NCBI RefSeq assembly: GCF_900108185.1
Contig: NZ_FNVA01000004.1
Span: 124,001-188,000 of the forward strand
Length of the DNA: 64,000 bases
Source of the DNA: Bryocella elongata
GTDB lineage: Bacteria > Acidobacteriota > Terriglobia > Terriglobales > Acidobacteriaceae
Reading direction: 5' to 3'
Shown here: positions 61,621 through 64,000 of the stretch, piece by piece
How positions within the stretch are numbered: the first letter of the stretch is position 1
How the letters are laid out: each line of letters begins with the position of its first letter
Notes under the pieces: model-generated
The model's input: only the letters and a program-made list of their open reading frames with translations
Database searches by the model: none
What the model was told of the DNA's origin: nothing
Program-made: the position numbers and the translations under genes

Positions 61621-62496
61621 CTAGTGAGACGGCCCCTGGCTGGAATTTCCGCCGGGGGCTCCGCTCGTTGCGGAGGCTGAGCTTCCGCCTCCGGGGCGGT
61701 AGTTGCCAAAGTAGAGCTTAACGACGTCTCCACGGCTGGCGCGATGGCCGGACTCCGGTAGCTGCGCCGTCACCGGTCCTGCCGGATAAATGGGCGCGGG
61801 CTTGGGGATCGCCTGACCGTTGGCGTCCAGGAGGGTGCCACCAGGGCCAGGCGTTCCGGCGACCTGCGGGGTCGGCTGGGGTTGCGGCATCTCGCCGATG
61901 GCAGCGACGCGAAGACCGAGGGCGATGGCGGCGCGGTTGGCCGCAGGGAAGCCCATTCCGGCGAAGGATGGCATCACGAAGGCGCTCGAAGCGTTGGCGG
62001 CGTTGGAACTGAGCAGCAGCGAGACTCGCGGTTGATCGACTCCGGCGTTGGGCGGCGGGGTCTGGGCAAGAACCATCTCAGGGTCGCCTGGGGCGTCGAG
62101 ATGGGCCAGTGTGCCGAGGTCGAGTTGATCACGACGCACAGCCATGGAGGCCTCCCGAACGGGAAGCCCGACGACGTTTGGAATCGTGACCTCCTGCGGC
62201 CCGAGACTGACCGTGACGCGGACTTGCCAGCCATGGCGGACGCGCGAACCGGACGCGGGCGCCTGGGACAGGACGCGGCCGGCCGGCACAGTCGTCGAGT
62301 AGTACTTGTTCTGGATGTAGAGATCGACGCCGGAGCGGAGCGCGGACGTCGAGGCCTCGGGGATCGTCTCGCCGGCGAGATCCGGCACGGTGACCTCGTG
62401 CCCATGCAGGGCCACGCGGAGCGTGAGCGCGGCCGAGACCAGCATGACCACGAGCATGCACAGGACGGTGAAGACGAACTGGATCTTGCGCTTCAT
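61621..62496 (-). CDS. membrane-anchored PASTA domain protein
   Basis: A 291-aa protein with an N-terminal membrane segment (FVFTVLCMLVVMLVSAALTLRV, residues 8-28). Three PASTA units follow: VTVPDLAGETIPEAS (about 35-100), VTIPNVVGLPVREAS (about 104-170) and VMPSFAGMGFPAANRAA (about 178-250, with a long insert). The C-terminus is Gly/Ser-rich. PASTA domains bind muropeptides or beta-lactams and occur on penicillin-binding proteins and PknB kinases; here the domain has neither. A role in sensing peptidoglycan at the inner membrane is inferred. It is convergent with rsmB. Confidence 0.86.
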   Translation of the reverse strand: MKRKIQFVFTVLCMLVVMLVSAALTLRVALHGHEVTVPDLAGETIPEASTSALRSGVDLYIQNKYYSTTVPAGRVLSQAPASGSRVRHGWQVRVTVSLGPQEVTIPNVVGLPVREASMAVRRDQLDLGTLAHLDAPGDPEMVLAQTPPPNAGVDQPRVSLLLSSNAANASSAFVMPSFAGMGFPAANRAAIALGLRVAAIGEMPQPQPTPQVAGTPGPGGTLLDANGQAIPKPAPIYPAGPVTAQLPESGHRASRGDVVKLYFGNYRPGGGSSASATSGAPGGNSSQGPSH

Positions 62497-62594
62497 GAAC
62501 GGGACCGGGTGGAGAGTAGCGTCGAGAAATTCAAGGATACGCGATTGGGTGCACGCGGCCGGAGAAAGGTTGCTGGGACCGGCGCCCGGCGCAG

Positions 62595-62891
62595 CTAGTC
62601 CTCATCCGCAAGCTGGGCCGCGACGAGTTCAGCCCATTCCTGTGCGAGCGTCGGGCGGCGAAACCCTGAGCCCGCGCGGCGATACCAGTAGCTGGCGTTA
62701 GCCTCGTCGCCTTCCTTGCGATGCAGATAGGCGTGTACGGACATGGCATCCGGTGTTCCGAGGTCGTTGACCAGGGCGTGGGCCCGGTCCCAATCGCCCT
62801 TCGCGTCCCACCAGAGGGATTGAAGCGGGAGGGGCAGCCCGACGGGAGGATCATCCTGGCTCAGCGAAGAGTTGAAGTCGGCAAGGGTCAT
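62595..62891 (-). CDS. conserved hypothetical protein, 98 aa
   Basis: A small soluble protein beginning MTLADFNSSLSQ, with LQSLWWDAKGDWDRAHALVN and SYWYRRAG as its most conserved-looking parts. The middle resembles small tetratricopeptide-like helices (AHALVNDLGTPDAMSVHAYLHR). The start at 62891 is preferred to 62918 since the latter adds only an unconserved nonamer. It lies 98 bp beyond the start of the PASTA gene, on the same strand, and 54 bp after the TetR gene. I do not know its function. Confidence 0.72.
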   Translation of the reverse strand: MTLADFNSSLSQDDPPVGLPLPLQSLWWDAKGDWDRAHALVNDLGTPDAMSVHAYLHRKEGDEANASYWYRRAGSGFRRPTLAQEWAELVAAQLADED

Positions 62892-62945
62892 TGTGGTTCC
62901 TGCGTTCTCTGGCTTCACTCTGCGTGGTGTTCAGAACCTGCGCGT

Positions 62946-63587
62946 TCACCGCTTGGTGTTTTCGACGCAGGTGGCCAGGTAGGCCTGCACCATCACGTCG
63001 AGCTCGTTGCGCAGCGTCGCGAATTGCTTTTCGGGAGATTTGGATTCGAGCAGCCTTCGCGAGGTGCCGTTGAAGGCGGCGATGACCATGGAGGCGACGA
63101 TCTCCGGATCTTTGTTCAGGCCCTCGCGAGCCGTAGCAAAGAGTTCGGAGACGCGGCGCAGGCTGCGGAGACCGGCGGCCTTCGCGATTGCAGCGCCGTC
63201 GATGTCGGAGCTGACGGCATAGAGCGAAGCGCTGGCCTGCACACTCTTCATCTTGGCCGCGAGATATGCATCCAGCAGCGCGGTGCCCATGGCGAGCAGC
63301 GGCTGGCCGCGATGTTCGGTGCAGGTTCGGTTGATGGATTCGCTGACCTCCGTCATATGGCTCTTGAGGGCGGCCTGCAGCAGGGAAGTCTTGTTGGGGA
63401 AGTACTGGTAGAGCGTGCCCACCGACACTCCCGCGCGCTGGGCCACCAGGGTTGTGGTCAGCCGCTCCTTTCCCACTGCGACGAGAACCTGAATCGTCGC
63501 CTCGAGGATGGCCTCGACCGTGGCTGCGGACCGCGCCTGAAGGGGCTTCTTTCTTGGTTGTAGCGTGGTCTGGGTTGCCGTTGTCAA
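62946..63587 (-). CDS. TetR-family transcriptional regulator
   Basis: A 213-aa dimeric repressor type. The N-terminal helix-turn-helix is ATVEAILEATIQVL...LVAQRAGVSVGTLYQYFPNK (residues about 20-65), the standard TetR signature. The C-terminal ligand domain is all-helical and specific to its own ligand. It is divergent from an aldo/keto reductase with 70 bp between them, so it very likely controls that gene and itself. The ligand is unknown. Confidence 0.93.
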   Translation of the reverse strand: MTTATQTTLQPRKKPLQARSAATVEAILEATIQVLVAVGKERLTTTLVAQRAGVSVGTLYQYFPNKTSLLQAALKSHMTEVSESINRTCTEHRGQPLLAMGTALLDAYLAAKMKSVQASASLYAVSSDIDGAAIAKAAGLRSLRRVSELFATAREGLNKDPEIVASMVIAAFNGTSRRLLESKSPEKQFATLRNELDVMVQAYLATCVENTKR

Positions 63588-63629
63588 ATGCGAACTCCAA
63601 AGCTGAAGATTCCTTCATCTAACCACAGG

Positions 63630-63646
63630 AAGCTCGGATCGAGCTT
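63630..63646. promoter_or_regulatory. candidate TetR operator
   Basis: AAGCTCG-GAT-CGAGCTT at 63630-63646 is a perfect seven-bp inverted repeat with a three-base centre. It lies in the 70-bp gap between the divergent TetR and aldo/keto reductase genes and abuts the ribosome site GGAGG of the latter. Position and symmetry fit a repressor site. Confidence 0.55.
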
Positions 63647-63657
63647 GGAGGATTGGG

Positions 63658-64000
63658 ATGAGTCGACAGGAAAAGACATTGGGGGGCACGTTCACGCTGC
63701 CTGGAACAAGCATCATGGTAAAGCGCATGGGCTACGGCGCGATGCAGCTTGCAGGGCCGGGAGTATTCGGTCCGCCGAAGGATCGGGACGCCGCGATCAA
63801 GGTGCTGCGGGAGGCGCTCGCATCGGGTGTCGACCACATCGACACCAGCGACTTCTACGGGCCGCACGTCACCAACGAGGTCATTCGCGAGGCCCTCGCA
63901 CCGTATCCCGCGGCCCTCACGATCGTGACCAAGGTAGGTGGCAGGCGTGGCCCGAAGGGCGAATGGCTGGAGGCCGCGAGTGCTGCGGAGTTGAAGCAGG
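63658..64000 (+). CDS. aldo/keto reductase, N-terminal part (cut by the window end)
   Basis: An NADPH-dependent oxidoreductase that reduces carbonyl compounds. The visible 114 residues have the barrel start (VKRMGYGAMQLAGPGVFG), the catalytic Asp-Tyr motif (HIDTSDFYGP) and the lysine strand (TIVTKVGGRRG), the family AKR order. GGAGG (63647-63651) lies six bases before ATG 63658. The rest runs past 64000. It is divergent from, and probably repressed by, the TetR gene. Confidence 0.9.
   Translation, partial: MSRQEKTLGGTFTLPGTSIMVKRMGYGAMQLAGPGVFGPPKDRDAAIKVLREALASGVDHIDTSDFYGPHVTNEVIREALAPYPAALTIVTKVGGRRGPKGEWLEAASAAELKQ

Noticed and set aside
1..64000. CRISPR array, insertion sequence or prophage
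   Set aside because: No regularly spaced repeats, transposase, integrase or phage structural genes were recognised on reading the window.

Overview
The window is chromosomal DNA of a G+C-rich, Gram-negative bacterium and is most like an acidobacterium of the Terriglobia (Granulicella, Edaphobacter or Terriglobus type). The evidence is the LPS-export genes beside rpoN, many secreted carbohydrate-active proteins, a Tat-exported Gfo/Idh/MocA oxidoreductase, a very long SLBB polysaccharide exporter, frequent GTG and TTG starts, and several hypothetical proteins of the kind found only in that group. The genus is inference; no rRNA gene is present.

Left part (1-13,500): an envelope and housekeeping run on the plus strand. 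It holds an LptC/LptA-like protein of 840 aa, lptB, rpoN, hpf, rapZ, an MsbA-like exporter, a DinB-like protein, gmk, rpoZ and a family-4 uracil-DNA glycosylase. A DUF2076 protein on the minus strand closes it. tRNA-Ala(CGC) follows at 13,765, then about 0.9 kb without a convincing gene.

Middle (14,700-30,800): an exopolysaccharide locus of the Wzx/Wzy type. It has an initiating sugar-phosphate transferase, four or five glycosyltransferases (three GT2, one GT9, one GT39-like membrane protein), a Wzx flippase, a Wza-like SLBB export protein, a Wzy-like polymerase, a Wzz-like chain-length protein without a kinase domain, a Wzi-like outer-membrane protein and a lone receiver protein.

31,000-43,500: a secreted sugar-processing set (Gfo/Idh/MocA oxidoreductase, PmoA/DUF6807 protein, GH38 alpha-mannosidase), a TlpA-like thioredoxin, the de novo NAD operon nadA-nadB-nadC, and a CLC transporter. 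The CLC gene is preceded by a clear fluoride (crcB) riboswitch, which makes it a fluoride exporter. The pseudoknot strand of the riboswitch can also pair with the Shine-Dalgarno of the gene. Next to it is the C-terminal remnant of a TraB/GumN-type gene.

43,500-64,000: a 1,018-aa beta-propeller sensor kinase with two response regulators, an alpha/beta hydrolase, tRNA-Gly(CCC), a CtpA-type protease divergent from a SurA-like chaperone, a YhaM-like HD nuclease, two low-complexity hypothetical proteins, aroC (apparently leaderless), the translation set def-fmt-rsmB, a PASTA protein, and a TetR regulator divergent from an aldo/keto reductase that runs off the window end. No CRISPR array, insertion sequence, prophage or toxin-antitoxin pair was recognised.
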